From Trachythela sp. YZ-2020 (lineage: Eukaryota; Cnidaria; Anthozoa; Malacalcyonacea; Clavulariidae): 64,000 nucleotides of DNA. The stretch covers positions 310,001 through 374,000 of the forward strand of contig JADLSH010000315.1 of assembly GCA_016169945.1 (NCBI GenBank). Direction: 5' to 3'. Below the pieces are notes generated by a model. That model made no database searches. It was not told where the DNA came from and saw only the letters and a program-made list of their open reading frames with translations. Position numbers and translations under genes: made by a program. This document shows, piece by piece, positions 47,892 through 59,324 of this stretch (positions are counted from its first letter, which is position 1; every line of letters starts with the position of its first letter).

Positions 47892-49800
47892 AAAACACAT
47901 AACAAGTATAAATGCGGGGAAAATCAACGCGTGAATGATTACATTAAACTTAATAATACAAAATTTTAAGGTTATCTGGTGTTTGTATTCCGAGTAATGA
48001 GTAATGAGTAATGGATTTATTATACTCGTGTTGGTAAGAAAAGCCTTAAAGTCATCGACAGAAGTCCGGTCATCTTTTTTTTGCCTTTTGGCTATAGCTT
48101 TTTAGCACGCAGTATAACCATGCTTATAATCTTCAAAATGTATTTAGTATTTAATAGTCTACACTAATAAAAATGAATAACGGTGGGGAATCGTGTATCT
48201 ACCTAGTCTAAAATGATAGATAAACTAAAAGTTTAGTTATTTTACTGTTAAAATACAAATACGTTCGGATGGTCGCAAAAAAATGATCTCAAAGAAATGA
48301 CCGCAAGTTTAAGACGAGGTTTGGGACGTTTTGAACTTGGTATTCAAAGAAGCCGGCTGAAATGGCTATGTGGCATGCTGATCGAAAACGAGTATTATTA
48401 ACTGTCCAGTCTGTTCTTGCATCTAGCCGAAATAGTCTAGGACCTGTATAGGAGTTTGTATGCGTTTCATTTACCACAGGCAATCTCAACTGTTTTATTA
48501 GGGTAAAATGACCATGGCGGTCAATATGGCATATGTGCGAAAACCTGAATCCGGGACGAAAGTCCTGAAAATGACCCCGCCCTGAAACGGCAGTGCCGAC
48601 ATAGCTCTAACTTCCGAAAAGCAAAAGCGACAGCCTTTCTGAAGTGCTTATAGTGTTTAGAAGGGTTGCTTTTAGGGGTGGTTATTGGAAGGAAAAATTT
48701 GTCTAAGTATAATATTTTACAAGAAAATGACCATGCACCACCCCAGGTCAACTGCTAATTATGCATGAAATAACTAATATACCTGGCAGAGATTAAATTT
48801 TCTTATTTCCTAAACATTTTTATAATGGGATGAAAAACTATGCTTAATTTAATATAATTATTGTAGATTTCATAAGGATTGACATTGTTTTGTTTAAATA
48901 TAATACATTTTATATCACTTACCCCCCACCAAAACACGATTTCAGCCATATTTTGCCGTCTTGTTTGCTTTTTATCGTCGAGTCTCGCAAGTATCATCCA
49001 ATTGTTGTACTTTACATAACGATAGATGGCTAAAGAAGATTTCAACCAAGTTTCGTCAAGTTTTGAAGCAGTGCAGTGTATTTTATCTTCGATATTGTGT
49101 CCTTCGATGTTTCGTCAAATATGCAGCCATTGCAATGCCTCGCCGCTTATCTGCCCGATAAATGCCACTTCTTCGTCTTCATCATTGTAGAATAGTCCCA
49201 ATTGAAAAATCGAAAACATTAGTTGCACTTGAAAGGAAAAAACCTCCCATAACACATTTAGGATCAGTAAGTTTAAAAATAATTTAGTCTAGGGCCTGTA
49301 TAGGAGTTTGTATGCGTTTCATTTAGCACAGGCAATCTCAACTGTTTTAGGGTAAAATGACCATGGCGGTCAACATGGCATATGTGCCAAAACCTGAATC
49401 CGGGACGAAAGTCCTGAAAATATTTTGCCGGCTTGTTTGCTTTTTATCGCCGAGTCTTGCAAGTATCATCCAATTGTTGTACTTTTACATAATGATAGAT
49501 GGCTAAAGAAGATTTCAACCAAGTTTCGTCAAGTTTTGAAGCAGTGCAGTGTATTTTATCTTCGATGTTGTGTCCTTCGATATTTCGTCAAATATGCCGC
49601 CATTGCAAGCCTCGCAGCTTCTCTGCCCGATAAATGCCACTTCTTCGTCTTCATATGTATTTAGATTACAGTATCCAAGAGTACTTCATTGTAGAATAGT
49701 CCCAATCGAAAAATTGAAAACATTAGTTGCACTTGAAAGGAAAAAACCTCCCATAAGACATTTAGGATCAGAATCAAGAACACAAGTTTAAAAATAATTT

Positions 49801-50117
49801 GAAAGTCACGCGCAATCTTCGCGAAAACTCCTCGTGGGCTACTTAACAGGGGGGCAATATTTTCACGAAACGTTTGTTCGCCACCACAGAACCCAAGTAA
49901 ATATATTATATTTATTGTATTTTTATGATTTATGATAAAAACAATAGAAAATACGGCAAAAATTTATTGTTTTTATCATAAATCATAAAAATACAATAAA
50001 TATAATATATTTACTTGGGTTCTGTGGTGGCGAACAAACGTTTCGTGAAAATATCGCCCCCCCCTGTCAAGTAGCCCACGAGGAGTTTTCGCGAAGATTG
50101 CGCGTGACTTTCAAATT
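49801..50117. repeat. Central hairpin, about 150-base arms, near identical
   Basis: From GAAAGTCACGCGCAATCTTC on the left to its mirror ending at 50117 the arms differ at only a few positions. The apex is AT-only (TAAAAACAATA region around 49955). Such tight long palindromes are usually unstable, which suggests youth or an assembly join. Confidence 0.85.
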
Positions 50118-50131
50118 ATTTTTAAACTTAC

Positions 50132-50404
50132 TGATCCTAAATGTGTCATGGGAGGTTTTTTCCTTTCAAGTGCAACTAATGTTTTCGATTTTTCAATTGG
50201 GACTATTCTACAATGAAGTACTCTTGGATACTGTAATCTAAATACATATGAAGACGAAGAAGTGGCATTTATCGGGCAGAGAAGCGGCGAGGCATTGCAA
50301 TGGCTGCATATTTGACGAAACATTGAACGACACAACATCGAAGATAAAATACACTGCACTGCTTCAAAACATGACGGAACTTGGTTGAAATCTTCTTTAG
50401 CCAT
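50132..50404 (-). CDS. Exon-like open frame of unknown family inside the palindrome (intact copy)
   Basis: On the minus strand an ATG at 50404 starts MAKEDFNQVPSCFEAVQCIL and stays open for 91 codons to THLGS. It ends exactly at GGATCA|GTAAGT, a consensus donor in phase 0. Features are several Cys, a Ser run and a basic stretch ALERKKPP. The plus-strand copies at about 49022-49270 and 49500-49790 are broken: one lacks 32 bases, the other lacks one base and has lost the donor. I do not recognise the protein. An overlapping frame (50269-50541, minus) is also open, so the coding frame is uncertain; it may be a captured exon or chance. Confidence 0.35.
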
Positions 50405-50481
50405 CTATCATTATGTAAAAGTACAATAATTGGATGATACTTGCGAGACTCGGCGATAAAAAGCAAACAAGACGGCAAAAT

Positions 50482-50508
50482 ATGGCTGAAATCGTGTTTT
50501 GGTGGGGG
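50482..50508 (+). CDS. Possible divergent 9-codon first exon
   Basis: ATG followed by eight codons (MAEIVFWWG) ends at GGGG|GTAAGT. It starts 77 bases from the opposite-strand ATG at 50404, and ATTGG (a CCAAT box on the other strand) lies between them. This arrangement resembles a bidirectional promoter with two first exons. The reverse copy lies at about 48920-48955. Confidence 0.25.
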
Positions 50509-51178
50509 GTAAGTGAAATAAAATGTATTATATTTAAACAAAACAATGTCAATCCTTATGAAATCTACAATAATTATATTAAATTAAGCATAGTTTTTCA
50601 TTCCATGATAAAAAAATTTAGGAAATAAGAAAATTTAATCTCTGCCAGATATATTAGTTATTTCATGCATAATTAGCAGTTGACCTGGGGTGGTGCGTGG
50701 TCATTTTCTTGTAAAATATTATCCTTAGACAAATTTTTCCTTCCAATAACTACCCCTAAAAGCAACCTTCTAAACATTATAAGCACTTCAGAAAGGCTGT
50801 CGCTTCTGCTTTTCGGAAGTTAGAGCTATGTCGGCATTGCCATTTCAGGGCGGGGTCATTTTCAGGACTTTCGTCCCGGATTCAGGTTTTGGCACATATG
50901 CCATGTTGACCGCCATGGTCATTTTACCCTAAAACAGTTGAGATTGGCTGTGGTAAATGAAACGCATAGAAACTCCTATACAGGTCCTAGACTAAAACGC
51001 GTGCCTATTAAAATGAGTCCAAAATATGACAATTATTAATATCACTGTGAAAGTATCTTATTCAAGAAAAGGATGACCGGACTTCTGTCGAGGCTTGTCT
51101 TGCCAACATAAGTATAATAAATCCATTACTCGTTACTCATTATACTCATTACGCGGAATACAAACACCCAAGTTTATC

Positions 51179-52110
51179 GAGGTCTGTAAACCATTTTGAC
51201 CGTCGTTCAGATACTTTCTACACTGTCAACCGTCACATTATACATGGGTCATGTATAACGCATACATGAATATATTTTAAACGTCCTATTTATGAATAAA
51301 GCAAATATCAATATCAATATAAAACCAGAAAGACTAGTAAAACTTATGAATAAACTTCTGCTCAAATCTTACTCATCATCAATCAGTACAGATTTATCAT
51401 GACAGTCGAACTATGTACATTTCTTTGCTTGCTGCTTCTTTATTCTGTAATGAATGTTTGAATTTTAAGCCCAAGATCGGAGATTTAGTTCTCTCTCATT
51501 TCATTTCGTGCAACTATTTCTTTGCCCTCTTTAGCCATCACGATAAAAGGGCTGCCCTTCCCAAATTATCATAGAATGGAAAAGCTCAAAAGACAAGCCC
51601 AAATCAACGAGGCAACCATTTGCTGCAACAAGCAGTATGACTATGATATGGATAATATTTCGCAATGAATAACCTAGTTATTTATGTATACTGATTTGAT
51701 GGTAACACATCAATTTTCCATATACGGGAGCTTTCTTTATCTAAATTCAATGGAGTTCCAGCTCAGCGCTTGGTATTAATTCAAAACAACACATTCAACG
51801 GCTAACTTAAAGAAAGAAGTGAAATCGCTAATTGCCTATAATTACCAAATTATTCACCATGCGAGGAAAATGAAAACAACAAATTTCCAAAACCTCGTGG
51901 GAACTGTGGTAAATATGGGTGTGGTATGTTACGCGCTCGCGGTCTTGAATTTCATTGAAAGACCAGTACCAAGAATCGGACTAAATTTTCGCGGGCCTCA
52001 AATACGAAGTTAAATGAACATGATTTGTGATTGCCATCGAATGATCGGTGTTTGTGTCGCGGTTATTAAAAAATTTATTCCACAGGCACAGCTTTGTTTT
52101 CCATGTAATA
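51179..52110. other. Intergenic, no gene seen
   Basis: Stops in all frames; no element ends noticed. Confidence 0.4.
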
Positions 52111-52248
52111 GTTCAAACACGAGTAGGAGGACTTCCTCCGATTTCTAAACACCGAGAAGAGTTGAATATACGAGGCGAAGCCGAGTATATTTTAACGAAT
52201 TTCGAGGTGTTTAGAAATCGGAGGAAGTCCTCTTACGAGTGCTTGAAC
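52111..52248. repeat. 138-bp hairpin, 43-base arms
   Basis: GAGGACTTCCTCCGATTTCT (about 52126) mirrors AGAAATCGGAGGAAGTCCTC. The loop contains AATATACGAGGCGAAGCCGA, itself a small stem-loop. Confidence 0.8.
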
Positions 52249-53667
52249 TTACTTCTCAAACGAACGTGTATTTTGCGAGAAGACCGCCGTGAAAGTTCAC
52301 TTAATTTATGTAATTTCTTCCTCTGATTTCAAACCATCACTTCCACGCTTATGATTCTCTTTGTTTTTGGTTCATGAATTATTAAAGAGTTTGAGAATGT
52401 TTGTTATAATCAACTCACTTGTTCGAATCTTGGTTCGTGCCGACAGATTTTTTTCTTGCGTAAAGTCAAGTACATGTATGCCTGAAGGACTTGGTTCGGA
52501 GGGCACGAAATCATGCAAGCGTTCTCCCGGCTTATTTGTTTAATCCCAGAGCCAAATATTATCCCAACATGACCCAACCCATTTATTTAACATTGAAGAA
52601 TTCAGCAACAGGAAATCAAAACACACGCTTGTTTTCTCAGAATACACATTTCTGTCTTTGAGAAAAGATATCTCTTGATCTATTTAATCAATTTTGCTGA
52701 AATTTTCAGCACTTATTCTTTTATTTGTGCTGTCTTAAACTGAGCATAGAAAATTTCTGTATCTTGTGTGGAATGCATTTTATGACAAAAAGTATTCTCG
52801 GGAAAAACCATGTAAACTTTGTACCTCCGTGCGGGCACTAGATTTTTGATACAAAAACGTTATATGCTCATTTAAGATAACAATGCCTATACTTCTTACT
52901 GATAAAATGTTATAAAATTCCAGGCAATTTATAAACAGGTATCTTTTCTCATAATTATACACCCTACTTTTGCACAGCATGTGGTATGATTCCCCCGGCC
53001 TGGTGTCGGGTTACAGAGACATTTGGGTAATAATAATGATTAGAAATTTTAGAATCTATAAGTCATAAGCTTTCGTTTGATATGTTACAGTCAATTGAAA
53101 TATAGTCATAAATCCATGTGTACCCCCGCCTTTAAGTACACAAAAACTATATCGACGTCTTTATACTAGGGAAGGAGAGGCGAGATAGGGGGAGAGGGGA
53201 GCTAGGGGGTTATAAAATATGTCAGATTCTTCTTTGCCTTTAATTCAAAATGACCTGGTTTATGCAAGTCAAATCTTTATAAAATCACCGACTGACACGT
53301 GCTTTCCTTGACTTTGCGTTTTTCACCTCATGATTTATTAATGTTTTTAAAGCCTAACTGATTCCGAAAGACTTATATCTCGAGGTATCAGTTGTATTGA
53401 GAGGGGGGGATGGTGGTGTATCAAGGTTTGTGTCCAGGGGTGAAAATATCTTGGGTGACCTATATTCAAAAGCAAATCAATTGGGGACAGATATAAATTG
53501 TATTTCGGCAAGGCTTTTTCTCGGGGGATTATGTTCAGGAATATCCGAGGTCGGGCTAAAATTAGACTTGACATTTTTGAAATCTTTGAAAAAATCGTCC
53601 TCTTTGCCTTTTACATAACTGCCCTACCCCTTGGTCTGCAATTAAAGATAATATTGGGCAGGGCTAA
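52249..53667. other. Intergenic, no gene seen
   Basis: No supportable exon or element. Confidence 0.4.
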
Positions 53668-54236
53668 AATTTTGTGACATTCCATGAACACTGTAATTTC
53701 GATAATATTTTCATATTTTGCTGACTTATTTCGGAATTTAGAGTTTACTATCAATTGTGCTAGAAGCAAGTAAGCAACTGTCAGCAAGACCTTCATTTTG
53801 ATTTGATATCGTTATATAATTTCTCTTAATTTGGTTGTGACACTGACGTGTGTGCATTTATATTGCTCGATAAGGAATCCTGGATTTGTACAATACGATA
53901 TTTGCCTATTATCAGAAGTATTAACTTACCTTTACGATTGAAACGCGTCACAACCAAATTAAGAGAAATTATATATGTGTTATTTACCGGCTTGGAGGTC
54001 CGTATAGGAACGTTTTTGAGACCGAGGGAAATATTTCCCTATACGGACCGACCAAGACGGTAAATAATATATTTATTTTTTTAAATATAATTTTAAAAAC
54101 AAAAACATTGGCTCTATGGATTTAAATCTCGCGCGGTCCATACGGTATCAACGACTCTGAATTCCGAAATAAGTCAGCAAAATTTGAAAATAGTATCTAA
54201 ATTACAGTGACACAGTGTGCATGGAATATCGTAAAA
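53668..54236. mobile_element. Nested foldback: one outer and two inner palindromes
   Basis: The outer arms are about 53668-53743 and 54155-54236 (ATTCCGAAATAAGTCAGCAA and its mirror). Inside are a palindrome at 53812-53976 (TTTCTCTTAATTTGGTTGTG and mirror) and a hairpin at 53980-54069 (TATTTACCG, GTCCGTATAGG and mirrors). This suggests successive insertion of three foldback units. Confidence 0.7.
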
Positions 54237-54420
54237 TTATGTCTACCATTTTCCAACTGATTTTTAAAGAAAAGTGATTCGTCCGTTAAAGTGATTTTTG
54301 TAGTTGAGCTAGGTAATATGCCCTTATGAAAATCAGCTTCTTTTCAAATTTTGCGAGAGGCTAACATATATTTTTAAATGAAGGTGATGGTAGTAGTACT
54401 GTAGTAGTGGTTATTATAAT

Positions 54421-54470
54421 GCGTCGTACACCGTCCGTCGTCCACGGTCCGCCGTCCGTATCCGCCATTT
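54421..54470. repeat. Low-complexity CCGTCCG repeat
   Basis: Irregular copies of CGTCC/CGGTCC. Confidence 0.5.
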
Positions 54471-54802
54471 ATCTACACCCAAAAAGTTTTTCAAACAGTT
54501 TAGAGACTTTGTTTATAACTGTGACATTGGCACTATTTTTAAAAACAAAATACAGCTCAAAATACAGCTCAAAATAGAAAATACATGGAGATTTGCATAA
54601 TTGCATTGAGGCGTGAGGCTAGACTTGCTCCAAATCTGTCTCTTACAAGGGGAGTATATTAGGGCGCGCGAAAATGCGGGCGGGAGGCGGCCCTTGAGGC
54701 ATGCATGCCCGTTCAATGTAAAATTCCCACAGATTCCCTATTAAATTTTATGTTTTTGAAAATAGCGCCATTGCCACAGTTTTGGAAATAAAGCCTTCAA
54801 TT

Positions 54803-54886
54803 ATTTCGCAAAGCGAAAAGTGATTGCGGTAAGTTTTTTCGCTAACCAATTAATCACGTTGCCGAAATTTCTTTTCGCTTTGCGTG
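54803..54886. repeat. Small palindrome
   Basis: TCGCAAAGCGAAAAG and CTTTTCGCTTTGCG pair around a short AT-rich loop. Confidence 0.55.
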
Positions 54887-55747
54887 AACAAATTCGCCTA
54901 GTGGAAAACGGGCTTAACGTTGACCTGTTCTTTTCATTTCTAGTATTTAGCTAACATCAAAATTTCGAGTCAAAATAAAGCATGATAAAGATATATATGT
55001 CGGATGTTTAACCTGCATGTTTTACTGTTTACAAAACTTTGGTAAAACTTGTTCAATTATTCATGATGTGACCTGTGTATAGACATCCATAATAACAAAA
55101 CATTTTGCAGTCGTCATAGTGACGCTACCCGCTGCATCACGGAACTAACTTGCATTTCAATATTCGCTGCGTCGAACAGGATAAAGCTCCTTGAAAAAGG
55201 TCAGTATTTGCTATTATAATTATTTGTAGTTGTCCAATTGTAATTTCGCCTCATGAAGTGGCATGTGAGACAAGTGCTTCTTTAATTTACTCTACCAGAC
55301 ACCACGTACTCCGCGGTTTCTTTCTGTAGTATATAACACTGTCATTGGATCAATATGAGATCTTGCTGGAGATCCAAAGTGAACACTTACGAACTGCGCG
55401 ATAGATCTATATCTAGTATAAAGAAAGTTAGTTTAGTTAAGTCTCCTTCCTGTGGCCTGTGGGTTAATATGGGATCGCTCTTACAGGACTTCTAGGAAGG
55501 GGACTGTTAAACGTATAGAACTATCTAGCATAAAGTTTGTATTAATGAGGACTAATTGCTTTGTGATATTATAAGACATTTCTGTTTCCCTTCTTAAGAC
55601 GATGCTATATGTTTTCATACTAACAAAAAAACATAGAAATGTATGGAATTGATGTCAATTTCCCGTCACAGAACTAGTCTAATTTTGTCATGTTGTATAT
55701 GGCTATGGTTTGGGTTTTACGCATTAATTTTGCTCCTGATCTTTCAG
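54887..55747. other. Upstream region and first intron of the secreted-protein gene
   Basis: The acceptor at 55747 implies an upstream 5' UTR exon. AAAAAG|GTCAGT at 55199-55200 is one weak donor candidate. No TATA box was picked out. Confidence 0.3.
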
Positions 55748-58145
55748 ATATTATCTGGTCAAGATGCAAATTAACCAAAAACAAGCAGAGAAAATTCTCC
55801 TCATATTTGCAATTGCCATAGTCTTGTACGCTCAAAGTTCTGCAGGCACCAGCAGTTGCGGTGAGAAGTTTTCAACAAGAATGGATGAAGATGTCATTCG
55901 TAAACACAGATTAAGGTCACGTGTTATTGACAGCCAGCCAATCAGCAGACCGCTTGAATGTCACGTCAAGTGTATGAAGAACTGTCGTTGTGTTTCGTAC
56001 AATGTTTGTAAAGGCGGAAAATTGTGTGAACTGAATTCAGAGAAGAAAGAGAACAACATCTCTCTTTATGAACAGAGTGATGAATGTGATTATCATGAAT
56101 ACGAGTTTAGTAGACAGGTTGGTCCTTACGTTATGTAAAGTGTAAACCTTGAAGACATTTTACTGGTCTGTTGTACCAATAACGATAGTCCTTTCTTATG
56201 AGAGGGGACGAGAGAAATTTACCTTTCCTGATATGAGTTCTCGGCGGATAAATTTAGAGTACCATGTTCAAGAATATGTGCTACCTTTGCATGATCTAAT
56301 CACACCTAACTAACAGAAATGAGTTCTGTAAAACAACAGATTACTTTACGGTAGCCGTAGCCCACATTGAAGAACATGTATATAGCAACTCTGCACGACC
56401 TAAACGTGATTTCTGTACATGCAACATCAGATCACCTTAGGGGAAAATCTAACATTGTGAGACTCGGGGTTGAAAGAGAAAGTGCTCACTTTATCTGCAA
56501 CTCGTGGCCTTTATTTTAACAATAAAACCGTTGCTTGCTATTTCCAAGAAACATTTAGGGATCTTAAACATTTAAGACGGCAATTTGACGACGACGGCCA
56601 AATACAAACTCCTTCCAATAAACGATTCTACAGAAAACATTCGTGTATTATCCCTCCGATAAATTTAATATATAGTTTAAGGAGGTTAAGAGAGGGGCTT
56701 TACGGCTGAGAAGAGTTCCATGGAGCCAATTTGGAGCACCACTTTCCACAGCTTGAAAGCAGACTTTGAACTAACCTATGTATTATCTTTACTACAGCAA
56801 TCAGGTGGTTGTATGGATCAATGTTGCTCTTCTTCCCAACCTTGTGGTAATGCTGGTAGCTGTCAAGCTACATGCATGGAAAACGGTCAAAGATTTCAGT
56901 GCGCATGCCCAGAAGGTCAAAACGGTGATCAATGTGAAAATGTGGCCAGAAGTTGCAAGTTTTATGCAAACTCCGCAAGCCGTACGTCCGGTCTGCGTCT
57001 GATCTACGCGCCCGACAATACCCCGTACCGCGCGTTTTGCTACTTCGACCAATGGTCCGTGCAGACCTTGGCTTGGTCTTATTCTAGGGACAACAATGTT
57101 TTTTTTGAAAAACAACCACTGACAGGCGACTTCCCCGAGTCTGAGGACGCGCATAACTGGGAGAAATACCGTTTATCGCTTGCGCGCATGCGTACTTTGC
57201 GTGACGAAGCAGAATTATGGAAGGTCACGTGTTCCTATCAGCTTCTAGGTAAGCGACAAAAACAAAGTCCGAAAATAACATCTTGAGAAATCCAAGATAT
57301 GGATTAAAGCAAGACTATAGAAGAGTTTGTGGTATTTCGATATTATTTCAAAATTATCATGAGACATTTCTTGGATTTCGCAAAATGTGTATTTTCGGCC
57401 TTTGTCTCGTCATATATTTTATAAAACTGTGCATGTAGCTAGGCGACGTCCAACCACTTCTGAAAATATAAGACGGCCCCATTTTATTAATTGAGACGAG
57501 GTCATGGATGGCATCTTACAACTAACCAACCAACCAACAATATAACTTTGTTATATTTCTTGATTCTTGAATACCTCAAAAGTTGTCAGCTGCATGCTGT
57601 TTACTTTATCTATTGCATATGCTTCGATTACTTTTTTGTCAGAAGAATGAATTATGGGTGTATGACAATTAATTTCAAGTGCCATGTTTTTTTACCATGC
57701 CCAGAAAGAGGTGGCCACACCCAGCATACATTTTGGACGGCCAATTTTTGACATCCTTGGTAAAAGTCACTGTCGGCTCATACTGATTTTGTTTTCTTTT
57801 CAAGGTATGCAAGATCAAGACTACTTGCGGGTGTCCATTCAGGATGTTGACCCCCTGGTGGACACAGGTGGGATTTGCGCGGCAGTACAGAAAATTCGTA
57901 TCAGAGGCCAGGGATGTGATAATTGTGTCGTGGGAATAACACAGGGCAATAATGAGTGGCATATACTGCAATCAAGTCAAACCAAATGCGAATCTCATAC
58001 AGGTTTTGTTAATGTTGTACCGCAGGACGTGGCATGCAATGCAGGTTATTTTGGAAAATATAAACAGTCCTGTTATGATGAGCAATTTTCGTGCACAAGC
58101 TCAGGGGATGCAACAACCCAATGGTGGTTCGTACATCTTATATAA
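55748..58145 (+). CDS. Secreted PAN/apple + EGF + fibrinogen-like protein, 281 aa; exons 55748-56117, 56798-57248, 57805-58145
   Basis: An acceptor CTGATCTTTCAG at 55747 opens the first coding exon, with ATG at 55764. Residues 1-28 are a signal peptide (ILLIFAIAIVLYAQSSAG). Residues 32-108 are a Cys-rich PAN/apple module: C66-x3-C70-x3-C74-x-C76, then C82, C88 and C108. The donor at 56117 (CAG|GTTGGT) is phase 0, and the acceptor CTTTACTACAG at 56797 continues in phase with an EGF-like module, about 123-165, ending CACPEGQNGDQCE. From residue 171 a domain opens CKFYANSASRTSGLRLIYAP with FCYFDQW, like the start of a fibrinogen-type domain, but it spans only about 110 residues. TTCTAG|GTAAGC (phase 1) joins TTTTCAAG|GTATGC at 57805, and the frame ends at TAA 58143-58145. 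Such proteins are extracellular and often expanded in cnidarians; the ligand is unknown. Confidence 0.85.
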
Positions 58146-58373
58146 ATCTACTTCGTAGACGTGTTTCATTCTGTAGCTTTGTTTATTGTCTTAATATTAA
58201 TGTTATTAATAATGATGTTAATAATAATTATACCAAATATACTGATAATGGTGTAATGATACTAATTATAATAATTTCAATAGAAGTTAAAAATATATTA
58301 ATGATAATTCTTGTAAAATAATTTACGATTGTAGTAATGACATAATGACAATCATAATGACAATCATAATTAC

Positions 58374-58379
58374 AATAAA
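58374..58379 (+). terminator. Candidate polyadenylation signal
   Basis: AATAAA about 230 bases after the stop of the secreted-protein gene. Confidence 0.3.
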
Positions 58380-59324
58380 CTACACACTGTCACATATGAT
58401 TGTCTCGAGATAACTACTAACTTTGGTACACAATTACAAAATGCTTTCTTGCATATGGTTGAGAAAATTGCATTCGTGTAACATGGCCTTTGTTAAGGAG
58501 TTGTTTGTGGCAGTGGTTATAATACATGCCCATGCGCATGCGTATTTCATCTCTGTGACCGGACTTCGATTTCTGCAATATGCGGTTGTCTGATTATAAT
58601 TGCTGTCTGGATTGGCCTTCTGGACCTATAATAATACAGGGATGGCCCTCACTGTTTCCCTCGCGAAAACGCTTTAGATAGACCTGATAGAGCTGTCAAG
58701 CATAAATATACGTCAGATCTTATTTTCTGTGTTGATGTTATTGAAATTTTTACAAAGACAAAAAACGCTTAATGACGCAATTTGAATTCATAGTGGCGAT
58801 TCTACTTCTGTAGCGTTTGAATGTACTTTATGAACTGTCATTGTGACAAACAATTTTTCTGAGACACGTATGAACCCTCTACGTTTCACAAACAAAATGT
58901 ATATAATTGCGATGACTGTTTTATTTGTTGGCACAACTCATAACAATTGTTTTTAACATGTCAAGTTGGTTGTGAAAACATGAATGACCTTGTGAAATTA
59001 TTTATGATTCTGGGATCCACGCATACCATGTTTGTATCCGGTAGTCAAGACAACGACATTGCTGCTCCCAGCCGTGAAGGTCATAACTTCAGTTATAATT
59101 AGAGAACGACAAACGATAAATACACAGTTAATAAATCTCAGCTGCATACATGGCTATTATGAATTTATGACAAGGTGTGCGATTTAAGCGTACGTTTTGA
59201 ACAATACCGATATTTTCAAGAACCAGTGAATCAAAACCCCGTGAACTTTAACGTCGTTTGATATCGCATGACAAAATTATGTCACACGCGATAATTTAGT
59301 GTTACGTCGACAAAGCCCATAACG
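58380..59324. other. Intergenic, no gene seen
   Basis: No exon, RNA gene or element ends noticed. Confidence 0.4.

Larger units (their letters stand above)
47977..51169. mobile_element. 3.2-kb near-palindromic element with long inverted arms
   Basis: Ends TGGTGTTTGTATTCCG and (reverse) GGGTGTTTGTATTCCG. Immediately outside are AAGGTTATC (47968-47976) and AAGTTTATC (51170-51178), matching at 8 of 9. The left arm (47977-48075, then about 48435-49275) pairs with 50995-51169 and 50118-50990. A truncated second copy of the left arm (about 49288-49800) lies inside, and the centre (49801-50117) is an almost exact hairpin. A 9-bp duplication and long terminal repeats are Mutator-like features; Merlin-type is an alternative. 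No transposase is visible. Confidence 0.7.

Noticed and set aside
48961..49791. Alternative open frames in the palindrome arms (66-80 codons)
   Set aside because: They are shadow frames of the exon-like segment in shifted phase and differ in end position between copies.
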